The translations under genes and the position numbers were made by a program. Below, piece by piece: positions 43,622 through 44,259 of a stretch of DNA of 44,259 nucleotides (the stretch's first letter is position 1; each line of letters starts with the position of its first letter). A model generated the notes under the pieces. The model searched no databases, was not told where the DNA came from, and worked only from the letters and a program-made list of their open reading frames with translations. Location: contig CAMCDS010000018.1 in NCBI GenBank assembly GCA_945873625.1, forward strand, positions 1 through 44,259, written 5' to 3'. Origin of the DNA: an uncultured Porphyromonadaceae bacterium (GTDB lineage Bacteria > Bacteroidota > Bacteroidia > Bacteroidales > Muribaculaceae).

Positions 43622-44259
43622 GCAAAAAAATTCCACTCCACGCCATGCGAGGATTTTTTGACGCTCGGGCCTATGCGGGAATAGGAATTATAAGAGGAAT
43701 AGGAGGAGTAGGAGACCGGGTGCGACGGGCAGATGCGAGTAGATGCAACCCACCTCCGGGGGTTGTCTTTGAGAGTATAAGAGTAACTCCACGTAGACTA
43801 GCTATCGCTCGTCAACGTGGAGTTATAGAAGATGTAACCTCCTCCGGAGGTACCGCCTGCGTCCACCCACCCCTGCGAAAGTATCGACTGCGTCCGCCCA
43901 ACCTTCGGACGTACTGTCTCTGCCAGCCCAACCTCCGGAGGAGGTTGCCTTTTCGATTGCCCCATGTTAACGAACGCAGTGAGGTACATGGGGTATACCC
44001 CCACCGTGTCAAAACAACCCCCGGAGGGCGGTTGCCTCCACCCGCCATCGCCCGATTATCCCCCTCGGATAAGCCTTTTCGATGTCTTGGAAGGTATTGG
44101 AAATCCGTGCAAATCCGTCGCATCGGTGCGATTCCGGCAGGAATCTAAGAAATCAGTGTGCCAATATAATCATCCAAATCCTCCTCGGATTAGGATTGAT
44201 TTTAGCACACGGATAGTTTTTGTCTGCTTGCGCAGCCCTCACGGATTGAAACGGATTAT
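43622..44259. other. Non-coding, repeat-rich right end of the window
   Basis: About 640 nt without a credible gene. From left to right: a purine-rich patch (43676-43720); an 11-bp inverted repeat TAACTCCACGT/ACGTGGAGTTA (around 43784 and 43816); three degenerate ~30-bp tandem units; an 8-bp inverted repeat CCCCATGT/ACATGGGG around 43962-43995; and short ATCCGT/ACGGAT repeats towards the end. Open frames on both strands here have no recognisable composition or signal peptide. It may continue into a repeat array or mobile element outside the window. Confidence 0.6.
43850..43940 (+). repeat. Three degenerate ~30-bp tandem repeats
   Basis: Units at 43850-43880 (31 bp), 43881-43910 and 43911-43940 (30 bp each) all begin GTAyyG/GTACTG and share a core of CCxCCCA-CCTyCGGA type. 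The spacing and sequence are imperfect, unlike a CRISPR array. Confidence 0.55.

Noticed and set aside
43645..44148. 167-residue frame in the right-end repeat region (and an antisense frame 43812-44123)
   Set aside because: The product is low-complexity Arg/Pro and spans inverted and tandem repeats; no start context and no recognisable domain.
43850..44259. CRISPR array
   Set aside because: Units are imperfect and contiguous with no constant spacers, and no cas genes are present.

Overview
The window looks like chromosomal DNA of a GC-rich member of the order Bacteroidales. A Muribaculaceae-like gut bacterium is my best guess, but that is inference. The evidence is: several promoters of the Bacteroidetes type (TTTG, about 20 nt, TAnnTTTG); a frdCAB fumarate reductase cluster; a PorZ-like type IX secretion propeller with several secreted proteins ending in PorZ/CTD-like tails; fimbrillin-like and BspA-type leucine-rich-repeat surface proteins; and the methylmalonyl-CoA mutase chaperone MeaB. 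The last fits the succinate/propionate metabolism of gut Bacteroidales. No rRNA, tRNA or CRISPR array was seen.

Layout. 1-3900: a His/Lys/Tyr/Asp-rich secreted protein, a small membrane protein, two DUF1573 proteins and meaB. 4034-12474: a plus-strand exopolysaccharide operon (Wza-type export lipoprotein, Wzz-type chain-length protein without a kinase domain, Wzy-like polymerase, three glycosyltransferases and a radical SAM/SPASM protein), with several 4-nt stop/start overlaps. 12540-13320: the 3' remnant of an IS1634-like transposase next to a strong promoter. 13426-17316: frdC-frdA-frdB with a strong terminator. 17757-21511: two secreted proteins, one of the Omp28 family. 21606-22817: a lower-GC AAA/DUF4143 ATPase with a large inverted repeat at its promoter. 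23093-26277: minus-strand operon of a WYL regulator, a CBS-nucleotidyltransferase and ObgE. 26423-28916: three FKBP-related genes and a small lipoprotein, interrupted by a ~200-bp palindromic repeat element.

29252-31723: a small cell-surface-type peptide and a lipoprotein with a fimbrillin-like N-terminus and a PI-PLC-like C-terminus that seems to lack a catalytic His. 31911-34383: minus-strand GT2-LicD-LicD operon. 34479-36892: HAD phosphatase, aroB and a RdgB-type pyrophosphatase. 36928-42790: PorZ-like propeller, LRR protein, trmB and the Mrp Fe-S carrier. 42851-43609: a second LRR protein. 43622-44259: non-coding and repeat-rich.

Two themes link the genes. One is the cell surface: exopolysaccharide assembly, LicD-type phosphosugar transfer, nucleotide-sugar supply, T9SS and surface LRR/fimbrillin proteins. 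The other is anaerobic succinate/propionate metabolism (frdCAB, meaB). The most interesting non-coding signals are the palindromic element before 28074, a duplicated TTAAC-GTTAAC box that an IS remnant may have separated from the frd promoter, apparently leaderless promoters at 34479 and 43609, and the repeat-rich right end.
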